A stretch of 30,696 bases of DNA from JAAYDH01 sp964345825 (GTDB taxonomy: Bacteria; Bacillota_I; Bacilli_A; RFN20; CAG-826). The notes beneath the pieces are model-generated. The model was given only the letters and a program-made list of their open reading frames with translations. It was not told where the DNA came from and did no database searches. The DNA lies in NCBI GenBank assembly GCA_964345825.1, contig CAYFSI010000012.1, positions 1-30,696 on the forward strand. The letters run 5' to 3'. The number at the start of each line of letters is the position of its first letter. The first letter of the stretch is position 1. Below are positions 23,804-30,411 of this stretch, one piece after another. Made by a program: the position numbers and the translations under genes.

Positions 23804-25780
23804 ATGAATAAAAAAATTGAAGAATTGAGTATTGCGACAATTCGCTCTCTCTGCATTGATGAGATTAACAAGGCAAAATCTGGTCACCCAGGAATGGCTT
23901 TGGGCAGCGCCCCAATCCTCTATACTTTGTGGACTAGACACTTGGTAGCCAATCCTCACGAACCGACATGGTTTAACCGCGATCGTTTTGTTTTAAGCGC
24001 GGGACATGCCTCAGCATTGCTTTATGCATTGTTACACCTTTCCGGTTATGATTTACCTCTTGATGAATTAAAGAGATTCCGCCAAATTGATTCACGTACA
24101 CCCGGTCATCCTGAATATCATTGGACAGTCGGAGTGGATGCCACCAGCGGACCTTTAGGTCAAGGCATTGCTCAAGCTGTTGGTATGGCCATGGCGCAAG
24201 AAAGTGTCAAAGCCAATTATCCTGAAGGCGAACTCATTCACAATCATTACATCTACTCCTTATGTGGTGATGGATGCTTACAAGAAGGTCTTACTCAAGA
24301 AGCCATCTCTTTAGCAGGTCATCAAAAATTAAATAAGCTCATTCTCTTCTATGATGCCAATCAAGTTACACTTGATGGCGCTCTGGGAATGTCTTTCTCT
24401 GAGGATGTTAAACAACGTTTCTTAGCTTCTGAATGGAATGTTTTAGAAGTGAAAGATGGCAACGATATCGAAGCCATCGATAAAGCTATTATTGAAGCCA
24501 AAAAGTCCAAAGAAAAGCCAACCATGATTCTTGTTCATACTATTATTGGCTTTGGCTCAAAGAAACAAGGAACAAGCGCAGTGCATGGCAATCCTTTAGG
24601 AGTTGAAGATGGACACTACACCAAAGTTGAAGTGTACGGATTTGATCATCCTGATTTCTTCGTTCCAGAAGAAGTAATGAAGCACTTTGCTGATACTTTC
24701 ATCGCTCGTGGTGAAAAAGCTTATTTCGAAAATCAAAAGGCTTTAAAGAAATATGCTGAGAAGCATCAAGAATATCTTAATCGCTTCCAATCCCTAATTG
24801 ATTTAAGTGTCACTAATTACCTTCCAACTGTCATGCCCGACTTTGTCGAAGGTTCATCAACCTCTACTCGAGTGGCTTCCGGTAAAGCTCTTAATGCTTA
24901 TATGCTATCGCTCCCCAACTTAGTTGGTGGATCAGCTGATGTTGCTAGTTCAGTCATGACAAAATTAGAAGGTGGAGTCAATTTTGGCCCTGAAGCAAGA
25001 CATGGTCACAATGTGAACTGGGGAATTAGAGAATTCGGCATGGCTTCTGCTCAAAACGGCATGCTTTTGCATGGTGGAGTAAGAACTTATGTTGGCTGTT
25101 TCCTCGTTTTCGCTGATTATATGAAAGCGGCAATTCGCATGGCGGCTATTAGCCACCTACCTGCTATCTATTTATTCTCTCACGATTCTATCGCTGTTGG
25201 AGAAGACGGACCAACTCATCAACCAATTGAACAATTAGCGATGCTGCGTAGCATCCCCAATTTACGTGTCATTCGCCCCTGCGATGAGCGCGAAACATAC
25301 GCGGCTTGGTATCAGGCCTTAGCCAGTACAAATGCTCCTACCGCCCTTATTTTATCTCGTCAAAATCTCCCTCTTATCTCTACCAGTAGTGCTGAAGGCT
25401 TAAGCAAAGGCGCGTATGTGATTAGCAAAGAGCAAGAAAAGGCTGAATTAATCATCATTGCCACCGGTTCAGAAGTCTCATTGGCTATCGAAGCGCAAAA
25501 GAAACTTAAAGAACTCGGAAAAGATGTTCGTGTTGTTTCAATGCCATCTTGGGAATTATTTGCTAAACAAGATGAAACTTATCAAGACGAAGTACTCTCC
25601 TTACCATTAAAAAAGAGAATCTCAGTCGAAATGTTAGCCACCTTTGGTTGGGACCGCTATGCCGCTCATCACATGGGTGTCGACACCTTTGGTGCCAGCG
25701 CTCCAGCGGGTGATGTTATTAAGAAATTTGATTTCACCTCTGATCGCTTAGTGAAAATTTGCCAAGAGATTCTCAAATAA
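23804..25780 (+). CDS. tkt: Transketolase
   Basis: A 658-residue thiamine-diphosphate enzyme that transfers two-carbon ketol units between sugar phosphates in the non-oxidative pentose phosphate pathway. Visible: 'AKSGHPGMALGSAP' near the N-terminus, TPP/metal motif 'GDGCLQEG' from residue 155 followed by 'LILFYDANQVTLDG', the conserved 'GFGSKKQGTSAVHGNPLG', the second-domain 'NWGIREFGMA' and 'FSHDSIAVGEDGPTHQPIEQ', and the C-terminal domain ('IIIATGSEVSLAIEA'). Length is normal for the family. AAGGAG upstream of the ATG is a good ribosome site, and a strong terminator closes the gene. The accessory RHS island starts after it. Confidence 0.97.
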   Translation: MNKKIEELSIATIRSLCIDEINKAKSGHPGMALGSAPILYTLWTRHLVANPHEPTWFNRDRFVLSAGHASALLYALLHLSGYDLPLDELKRFRQIDSRTPGHPEYHWTVGVDATSGPLGQGIAQAVGMAMAQESVKANYPEGELIHNHYIYSLCGDGCLQEGLTQEAISLAGHQKLNKLILFYDANQVTLDGALGMSFSEDVKQRFLASEWNVLEVKDGNDIEAIDKAIIEAKKSKEKPTMILVHTIIGFGSKKQGTSAVHGNPLGVEDGHYTKVEVYGFDHPDFFVPEEVMKHFADTFIARGEKAYFENQKALKKYAEKHQEYLNRFQSLIDLSVTNYLPTVMPDFVEGSSTSTRVASGKALNAYMLSLPNLVGGSADVASSVMTKLEGGVNFGPEARHGHNVNWGIREFGMASAQNGMLLHGGVRTYVGCFLVFADYMKAAIRMAAISHLPAIYLFSHDSIAVGEDGPTHQPIEQLAMLRSIPNLRVIRPCDERETYAAWYQALASTNAPTALILSRQNLPLISTSSAEGLSKGAYVISKEQEKAELIIIATGSEVSLAIEAQKKLKELGKDVRVVSMPSWELFAKQDETYQDEVLSLPLKKRISVEMLATFGWDRYAAHHMGVDTFGASAPAGDVIKKFDFTSDRLVKICQEILK

Positions 25781-25798
25781 AATTATCTAAAATTAATT

Positions 25799-25827
25799 AA
25801 GGCAACCAAAACGTTGCCTTTTTTTAA
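25799..25827 (+). terminator. Terminator of tkt
   Basis: AAGGCAAC (25799-25806), loop CAAAAC, GTTGCCTT (25813-25820) and a run of T. This strong intrinsic terminator marks the boundary between the core genes and the RHS island. Confidence 0.93.
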
Positions 25828-25923
25828 TTAGGCCTTTGCAGTTATTTGCTCCTAGCGAGATAATATACTTGTTCATGGATTTTTCACCCTTAATTATTAG
25901 GCACGATATTGAACTATCAGTTT

Positions 25924-26451
25924 CGAAAACAAATTTTTCTTTTCTTACCCACCATTTTTAGCAACTGGTTTATAATAGAAACATCATATGAACACGAATC
26001 AAAGAGCATCTTGCCAAAATGATTATTTTTTTCAGTCAAGTTTTTTTCTTTTGAGATTAAAAAAACTATCTCCAAATATCAATGGCATGCTCGCCTTCAT
26101 GGAACTAGATGGAGCGAGATATTTCTACTATATTGACGCCACTTATATGGTAAGAGGACTATTCAATAGTGATGGGGAACTCATCGTTAGATATTCCTAT
26201 GATGCTTGGGGTAATGTCACTGATATCATTGATAACTCTTCTATCTCCTTAAGCGCCTTAAATCCTTTTCTATTTAAATGTTATTACTACGACCACGAAT
26301 CCAAATGGTATTACTGTTTAAGTAGATACTATGTTCCTTTATTGATGAGATGGCTATCAATTGATGATTCAAGTTATCTCACCAGCGAATCACCCGCTGG
26401 ATATAACCTATACGTATATTGCAATAACAACCCCATAATGTATGAAGATCC
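25924..26451 (+). repeat. Duplicated block, copy 1 (RHS core and upstream DNA)
   Basis: From 25924 to 26406 (483 bp) I see no difference from 28026-28508. Five third-position differences follow, then identity to 26451. The block covers 64 bases upstream of the ATG plus the shared coding part. The distance between copies is 2102 bp throughout. Confidence 0.93.
25971..25976 (+). promoter_or_regulatory. -10 box close to the start of RHS fragment 1
   Basis: TATAAT at 25971-25976 ends 11 bases before the ATG at 25988; no -35 and no Shine-Dalgarno are visible. The same site occurs in copy 2 at 28073-28078. A near-leaderless transcript is possible. Confidence 0.4.
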
Positions 26452-27040
26452 GACGGGGCATATGCCTGAATGGGCTCAGTGGATAGTTGGTGGATTGGCT
26501 TTTGCTGGTCTTGTTGTTGCAACTATCTTAACGTGTGGTGTTGCTGGAGTGGGAGCCACCGCTGTTGGAGCCGCCATGCTAACCGGAGGGCTTGTTTCAG
26601 CTGGAATAAATGTAATAGATCAATTACATGATGGTGGCGAATTTAATTGGACTGAATTAGCAATCTCTACATTATCAGGCACTGCATATGGTCTTGTGGT
26701 CGGATTAACCGGTGGTGTAGCCGCTGGAACATGGAGCTGGGGTGCATATGCTGGCAAGTTAGCAGTTGCGGGCGGGACATCGCTTTTAAATAGTTGGAAT
26801 GAAAACAAGAATTTTAAAGATACAATGTTTTCTTTTGGTTTTTCATTAGTAATGTCTAGTATTTACCAAGCATTAGGATTTGGTTTTGGCAAAATAATTT
26901 CTAATGTTCCAAAAGATCCAACTAAATGGCTAACTATTGGTGATATCGGTTCCTATTTATGGGGTATTCCTGCTGTAAAAACCGGAGTAATTCGATTTGC
27001 AGGTGGAGTTGCAGGTTCTATCTTGAATGATATTTTTTAG
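25988..27040 (+). CDS. 5'-truncated RHS core fragment with Gly-rich hydrophobic C-terminal domain
   Basis: A 350-residue ORF. Residues ~32-157 match the end of an RHS/YD-repeat protein: 'YSYDAWGNVTDI', then the RHS core signature 'YYCLSRYYVPLLMRWLSIDD', 'NLYVYCNNNPIMYEDPTG'. Normal RHS proteins are far longer (over 1000 residues); the first ~30 residues here are unrelated, so it is a 5'-truncated copy or an orphan tail module. After 'DPTG' the C-terminal domain (~190 residues, 'MPEWAQWIVGG' onwards) has several Gly/Ala-rich hydrophobic segments and no nuclease-type motif I recognise. In polymorphic toxins this position holds the toxin. AGGAGG for the next gene overlaps its stop codon. It may be expressed from the TATAAT at 25971 or be a silent cassette. 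Confidence 0.75.
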   Translation: MNTNQRASCQNDYFFQSSFFLLRLKKLSPNINGMLAFMELDGARYFYYIDATYMVRGLFNSDGELIVRYSYDAWGNVTDIIDNSSISLSALNPFLFKCYYYDHESKWYYCLSRYYVPLLMRWLSIDDSSYLTSESPAGYNLYVYCNNNPIMYEDPTGHMPEWAQWIVGGLAFAGLVVATILTCGVAGVGATAVGAAMLTGGLVSAGINVIDQLHDGGEFNWTELAISTLSGTAYGLVVGLTGGVAAGTWSWGAYAGKLAVAGGTSLLNSWNENKNFKDTMFSFGFSLVMSSIYQALGFGFGKIISNVPKDPTKWLTIGDIGSYLWGIPAVKTGVIRFAGGVAGSILNDIF

Positions 27041-27052
27041 GAGGAATGAAAA

Positions 27053-27238
27053 ATGTGGGAATTTATTAAATATTGCTTTTATTGCATGGGTATTACGATA
27101 AGTGCAGCATTTGGCTATAATCCTTCTGGATTAACATGGAAAACTGGAATTATAGGAGTTTTAACTGCAATAGTTTTACTTGCTCTAATAATTTGTATTA
27201 TATATTTGGTGTCCTTTTTAATACAAAAAAACAAATAA
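27053..27238 (+). CDS. Small membrane protein, candidate immunity partner of RHS domain 1
   Basis: A 61-residue ORF with one clear membrane span (~33-57, 'GVLTAIVLLALIICIIYLV') and a weaker hydrophobic stretch at ~5-20, ending in Lys-rich 'QKNK'. It starts 12 bases after the RHS fragment stop with AGGAGG at 27039-27044 that overlaps the TAG. This tight coupling is how immunity genes usually follow RHS toxin tips. I know no family for it. A membrane immunity protein would fit a membrane-acting toxin, but this is inference; it could also be an unrelated small protein. Confidence 0.6.
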   Translation: MWEFIKYCFYCMGITISAAFGYNPSGLTWKTGIIGVLTAIVLLALIICIIYLVSFLIQKNK

Positions 27239-27326
27239 AAATACTACTATTTTGATTTGACTAAAATGATAGATTTGGTTTCAAAAATTAATAAACGACA
27301 TTAAACTAAATTAAAGAGGAGCTATC

Positions 27327-27640
27327 ATAACCAAAGATTTATTAGACTTAATAGATAACATGTAACTGCTGATTATTTATTAGGAAACTCTTTTCTGGGA
27401 AAAAGTATAAAATCTATAGCAATTAATGATGATGTTGATACTGAAATTTGTCCCATTAATTCCTGTCACTACGGTTCCAATGTATCCACATTTCTAGAGG
27501 CAAGAATTTTGATTATTAAAGATAAATTAATTAAAGGATATCCATTAACGAACAAAATAGAATTTCCTTTTGAATGTTTTGAAGCTATTAAAAGAAGATA
27601 TGTTATTTTTTATGATGAAAAATCAATAGAGATAATATGA
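27327..27640 (+). pseudogene. Broken small gene (lost start codon, frameshift), candidate old immunity gene
   Basis: GAGGAG at 27316-27321 is followed by ATA (27327) where a start codon would be expected, and the frame reads 'ITKDLLDLIDNM' to a stop at 27363. A shift of one base (frame at 27368) continues 'ADYLLGNSFLGKSIKSIA' to 'RRYVIFYDEKSIEII', stopping at 27638-27640. Together they read like one protein of ~105 residues with start-codon loss and a one-base deletion. I recognise no family; small size and position behind an RHS tip suggest an immunity protein. The next remnant overlaps by ATGA. Confidence 0.6.
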
Positions 27641-27887
27641 AAACTTTACCAGATGTATCTAATGAAAATGCAAAAAATATCTTTTCAAAAAGAAAAACAT
27701 TAATAATTGTCGGACATACAAATGAACAATTTAATGAAAAAATTTATTATTCTTTAATAGCGAAGATACATTTATAGTTTATTATTTTATAAATGATGAT
27801 AATAACGAAATTTTCTTTAATAATCAAAGAGTTTTCTGATTCAGTGTGGATTGGAAACAAATTATTAAAAATTTAACAAAATTTTGA
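27637..27887 (+). pseudogene. Second broken small gene after the first remnant
   Basis: ATG at 27637 overlaps the previous stop (ATGA), as in a real operon. It reads 'MKTLPDVSNENAKNIFSKRK' and on to 'NEKIYYSLIA', stopping at 27775-27777. One base back (frame from 27762) it continues 'EDTFIVYYFINDDNNEIFF', reaches TGA, and in the same frame 'FSVDWKQIIKNLTKF' until TGA at 27885-27887. This suggests one ~80-residue protein with a frameshift and a nonsense codon. No family recognised. Confidence 0.5.
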
Positions 27888-27899
27888 ATAAATAGCAAA

Positions 27900-28124
27900 T
27901 TGCTTTCACAAACAGAGTTAGTCAAAGAATCTGGCGTATCTTTTCTACAATTAATAGGTGGGAAATCGGTAAGGTTATGCCAACAAGAAAAAAAGCAGTT
28001 TAAGAAAGATGTAGAGCCATCACTCCGAAAACAAATTTTTCTTTTCTTACCCACCATTTTTAGCAACTGGTTTATAATAGAAACATCATATGAACACGAA
28101 TCAAAGAGCATCTTGCCAAAATGA
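27900..28124 (+). pseudogene. Short ORF running into duplicated block, possible gene remnant
   Basis: A 74-codon frame starting at TTG reads 'LLSQTELVKESGVSFLQLIG', which loosely recalls a helix-turn-helix of the Xre kind, then runs into the duplicated block and ends at 28122-28124, overlapping the RHS start by 35 bases. In copy 1 the same frame is also open (from 25894) into the same end. It may be the 3' end of a gene lost from both copies. Low certainty. Confidence 0.25.
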
Positions 28125-28553
28125 TTATTTTTTTCAGTCAAGTTTTTTTCTTTTGAGATTAAAAAAACTATCTCCAAATATCAATGGCATGCTCGCCTTC
28201 ATGGAACTAGATGGAGCGAGATATTTCTACTATATTGACGCCACTTATATGGTAAGAGGACTATTCAATAGTGATGGGGAACTCATCGTTAGATATTCCT
28301 ATGATGCTTGGGGTAATGTCACTGATATCATTGATAACTCTTCTATCTCCTTAAGCGCCTTAAATCCTTTTCTATTTAAATGTTATTACTACGACCACGA
28401 ATCCAAATGGTATTACTGTTTAAGTAGATACTATGTTCCTTTATTGATGAGATGGCTATCAATTGATGATTCAAGTTATCTCACCAGCGAATCACCCGCT
28501 GGATATAATCTTTATGTCTACTGCAATAACAACCCCATAATGTATGAAGATCC
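28026..28553 (+). repeat. Duplicated block, copy 2 (RHS core and upstream DNA)
   Basis: The second copy of the block at 25924-26451. It breaks off at the codon after 'MYEDP', exactly where RHS cores join their variable C-terminal domain. The left edge lies inside the short ORF starting at 27900. Confidence 0.93.
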
Positions 28554-29106
28554 AAGCGGCAAAGGATTGCTCACAGCTTTGCTTATTGCTATTGGCATTG
28601 GAATCGGTACTGCCGTTGTCGGCCAACTTGCTGTTGATTTAGTAACTAGTGCAATCAACAGCAGATGGTCATTTTCAAGTTGGGAACAATATCTTGGAGC
28701 TGCAATTGGCGGTGGCGTTGGCGGTTTGCTTCTATTTTCAGGTATTGGCGGGGCTTTAAGTGGAGCTATAACATCAGGTTTAAGCACATTAATTGGGAAT
28801 GGTTTAGAAATGTTTACAGGTGATGCCGACGAAGATTATAATTTAGCTAATTTGTTTGTTGATACCTGTGCTTCATCTGTTATTGGAATGTTAGCAGGTG
28901 GAATTACCCATATTTCAAAAATCAATATTGGTTCTCATTCTTTTCAACAAATATTCAAATCAGGGCTCACTAAAGTCGCAAGATATTCATACTCAATGTC
29001 ATTTAAAGTTCTCTTGAAGGGCTTTGCAGCTATGTACATCACAGGTTATGGTTCCAGACTTTATACTATAGTATACTCTGAAACAAAATTATTGGGGACA
29101 TTTTGA
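28090..29106 (+). CDS. 5'-truncated RHS core fragment with a different hydrophobic C-terminal domain
   Basis: A 338-residue ORF. Its first 155 residues are the same as in the ORF at 25988 up to 'MYEDP'; then 'SGKGLLTALLIAIGIGIGT' starts an unrelated domain of ~180 residues. This tip also has Gly-rich hydrophobic stretches ('GAAIGGGVGGLLLFSGIGG'), then a more polar part ('MFTGDADEDYNLANLFVD') and a Tyr-rich end, with no known nuclease or peptidase signature that I can see. A different small membrane protein gene follows within two bases. Same shared base with exchangeable tip and partner is the pattern of RHS polymorphic toxins. It is truncated at the 5' side, so it may be a stored cassette rather than a secreted toxin. 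Confidence 0.75.
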   Translation: MNTNQRASCQNDYFFQSSFFLLRLKKLSPNINGMLAFMELDGARYFYYIDATYMVRGLFNSDGELIVRYSYDAWGNVTDIIDNSSISLSALNPFLFKCYYYDHESKWYYCLSRYYVPLLMRWLSIDDSSYLTSESPAGYNLYVYCNNNPIMYEDPSGKGLLTALLIAIGIGIGTAVVGQLAVDLVTSAINSRWSFSSWEQYLGAAIGGGVGGLLLFSGIGGALSGAITSGLSTLIGNGLEMFTGDADEDYNLANLFVDTCASSVIGMLAGGITHISKINIGSHSFQQIFKSGLTKVARYSYSMSFKVLLKGFAAMYITGYGSRLYTIVYSETKLLGTF

Positions 29107-29108
29107 CA

Positions 29109-29555
29109 ATGATATTTAGACATTGGACATATGAAATAAATTATAAGCGAGAAGTTGTTCGCCTTTGCTTATTACTTTCCGCCTTTATCATCATTCTTTT
29201 CTTCCGCATTTATTGCTTTTATAATTACAATGAACCAGTTGCTTTCAAAATAATTCTCTTGTTTGTGCTTCTTCAGTTTCCTTATTATGTTTTATTTTCG
29301 ATCGCCCGTCTCTCCCAAATAAAACAGAACTATTCAAATTCTTTCGAAGTTGATGATAAATCTTTGAATGTCATTAGAAAAACTTTTCCCAACAAAACTA
29401 TTTATTTATATTCAAAGAAAAAATATATAAGTCTTTCAAAAAATAAAGTTGCTCCTCTTGGCAAATTTTTGCTTATTAGGATTGGAAGAGAAAAACTTAA
29501 CAAAGAAAAAATCATTGAAGAAGCAAGAAAATCAAACAAAGATTTTGAATTATAA
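29109..29555 (+). CDS. Two-span membrane protein, candidate immunity partner of RHS domain 2
   Basis: A 148-residue protein with two predicted membrane spans (~17-36 'VVRLCLLLSAFIIILFF' and ~45-66 'FKIILLFVLLQFPYYVLF') and a basic soluble C-terminal half. ATG at 29109 follows the RHS stop by two bases; GGGGA at 29095-29099 gives a suitable ribosome site, whereas the alternative TTG at 29103 is too near. The coupling to the RHS tip suggests an immunity role; topology (soluble part with many Lys) resembles several small membrane proteins of unknown function. No family recognised. Confidence 0.65.
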   Translation: MIFRHWTYEINYKREVVRLCLLLSAFIIILFFRIYCFYNYNEPVAFKIILLFVLLQFPYYVLFSIARLSQIKQNYSNSFEVDDKSLNVIRKTFPNKTIYLYSKKKYISLSKNKVAPLGKFLLIRIGREKLNKEKIIEEARKSNKDFEL

Positions 29556-29573
29556 GATAAACAGAACTAATTG

Positions 29574-29734
29574 ATGCTCATCTATTTCATTTGGAATGGT
29601 GTTTCAAAATACAATGAGGGAGCAAACTATAGTCAAATAGATATTTAGTAACTTCAGCTGTGATGAGAAGTTTTTTAGTGTTTACTGCTTTAATCACAAG
29701 AAAGATTGGAATACCGGGACTTGCTGGAAGATGA
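29574..29734 (+). pseudogene. Remnant of a decayed coding region (frameshifted)
   Basis: ATG at 29574 reads 'MLIYFIWNGVSKYNEGANYS' to a stop at 29646. In the frame one base back, 'LVTSAVMRSFLVFTALITRK' continues to 'IGIPGLAGR' and a stop at 29732-29734. Both parts look like protein, and together suggest one frameshifted gene, perhaps part of an RHS C-terminal tip. No ribosome site is obvious. Confidence 0.4.
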
Positions 29735-29777
29735 AATATAAGTCAATTCGCTAGACAAATTAATCACTAAATTTTAT

Positions 29778-29992
29778 GATGACACAATAGGAATGATTAC
29801 CGCAAAACGTTTGATCAAATCATTGTTTATGAATGAACTTGCTCTACATCTAATTCAAAAATTGATGGGAAATGATATGCGTTTGGAACAAATTTTTTGA
29901 TACTTGAATAGGGTGATGGTCCGGATATTCAATTTTATAACATTGCCACTAAATACCACTCAGTTCTAAAAAAGATGTCACAAAAACGCTAG
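29778..29992 (+). pseudogene. Further coding remnants before asp23
   Basis: The frame from 29778 reads 'DDTIGMITAKRLIKSLFMNE' and ends 'MRLEQIF' at TGA 29898-29900. The frame from 29915 reads 'DGPDIQFYNIATKYHSVLKK' to TAG at 29990-29992. They look like parts of one or two decayed proteins. With the previous remnant, they account for most of the otherwise gene-free stretch 29556-30050. Confidence 0.35.
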
Positions 29993-30017
29993 ATTATCAT
30001 ATTGGACTTCGTAACAA

Positions 30018-30046
30018 TTGCACCTTTCATATATTTCATATATATT
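30018..30046 (+). promoter_or_regulatory. Promoter of the asp23-nusB unit
   Basis: TTGCAC (30018-30023), a 17-base spacer and TATATT (30041-30046) make a good sigma-A promoter. Transcription should start near 30053, at the first ATG (30052), leaving a very short leader for ATG 30061. Confidence 0.6.
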
Positions 30047-30060
30047 TATACATGAGAAAT

Positions 30061-30408
30061 ATGGCTGATTACATTTACATTGATGATTATCTAAAAAGAG
30101 GAAAGCTCGCGATTTCATATCGCACCTTTAATCGTTTAGCCGCCGAGGCCATCGGAAGACTTCCTGGCATCAATGTCACCAAGAAAAGTAAGACTCCATC
30201 CTTAGCCTCTTTATTTCGCTTAAACACTCCAATTAAAACAACTATTCATCAAGGCATCGTCCATGTCAGCGTAGCAGTTGATGTTATTAAAGGAACCAAT
30301 ATTCAGAATGTCTCTCGCCTTATTCAAGATGAAATCAACAATGTTTTTATGACATCGACTGAACAAATCCCTTTCGATGTTCAAGTTCGTGTTGTTTCCA
30401 TCATTTAA
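30061..30408 (+). CDS. Asp23/Gls24 family envelope stress protein
   Basis: A protein of 115 residues of the Asp23/Gls24 (DUF322) family. Seen: 'KLAISYRTFNRLAAEAIGRLPG' type helix near the N-terminus and the alternating 'VHVSVAVDVIKGTNIQNV' with 'IPFDVQVRVVSI' at the end, as in the family. Members act near the cell envelope in Bacillota and are often coded before nusB, as here. The start is either ATG 30061 or ATG 30052 (three residues longer); the promoter places the transcript start near 30053, which favours 30061. No Shine-Dalgarno is visible. Confidence 0.88.
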   Translation: MADYIYIDDYLKRGKLAISYRTFNRLAAEAIGRLPGINVTKKSKTPSLASLFRLNTPIKTTIHQGIVHVSVAVDVIKGTNIQNVSRLIQDEINNVFMTSTEQIPFDVQVRVVSII

Positions 30409-30411
30409 TTT

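Noticed and set aside
27637..27887. TGA read as Trp to rescue the broken ORFs in the RHS island
   Set aside because: radC ends with TGA at the expected place and core genes use TGG; frameshifts would remain anyway.
25924..28553. Duplicated block as an insertion sequence or transposon
   Set aside because: There is no transposase, no terminal inverted repeats and no target-site duplication; the block covers an RHS core, so recombination between RHS copies explains it better.
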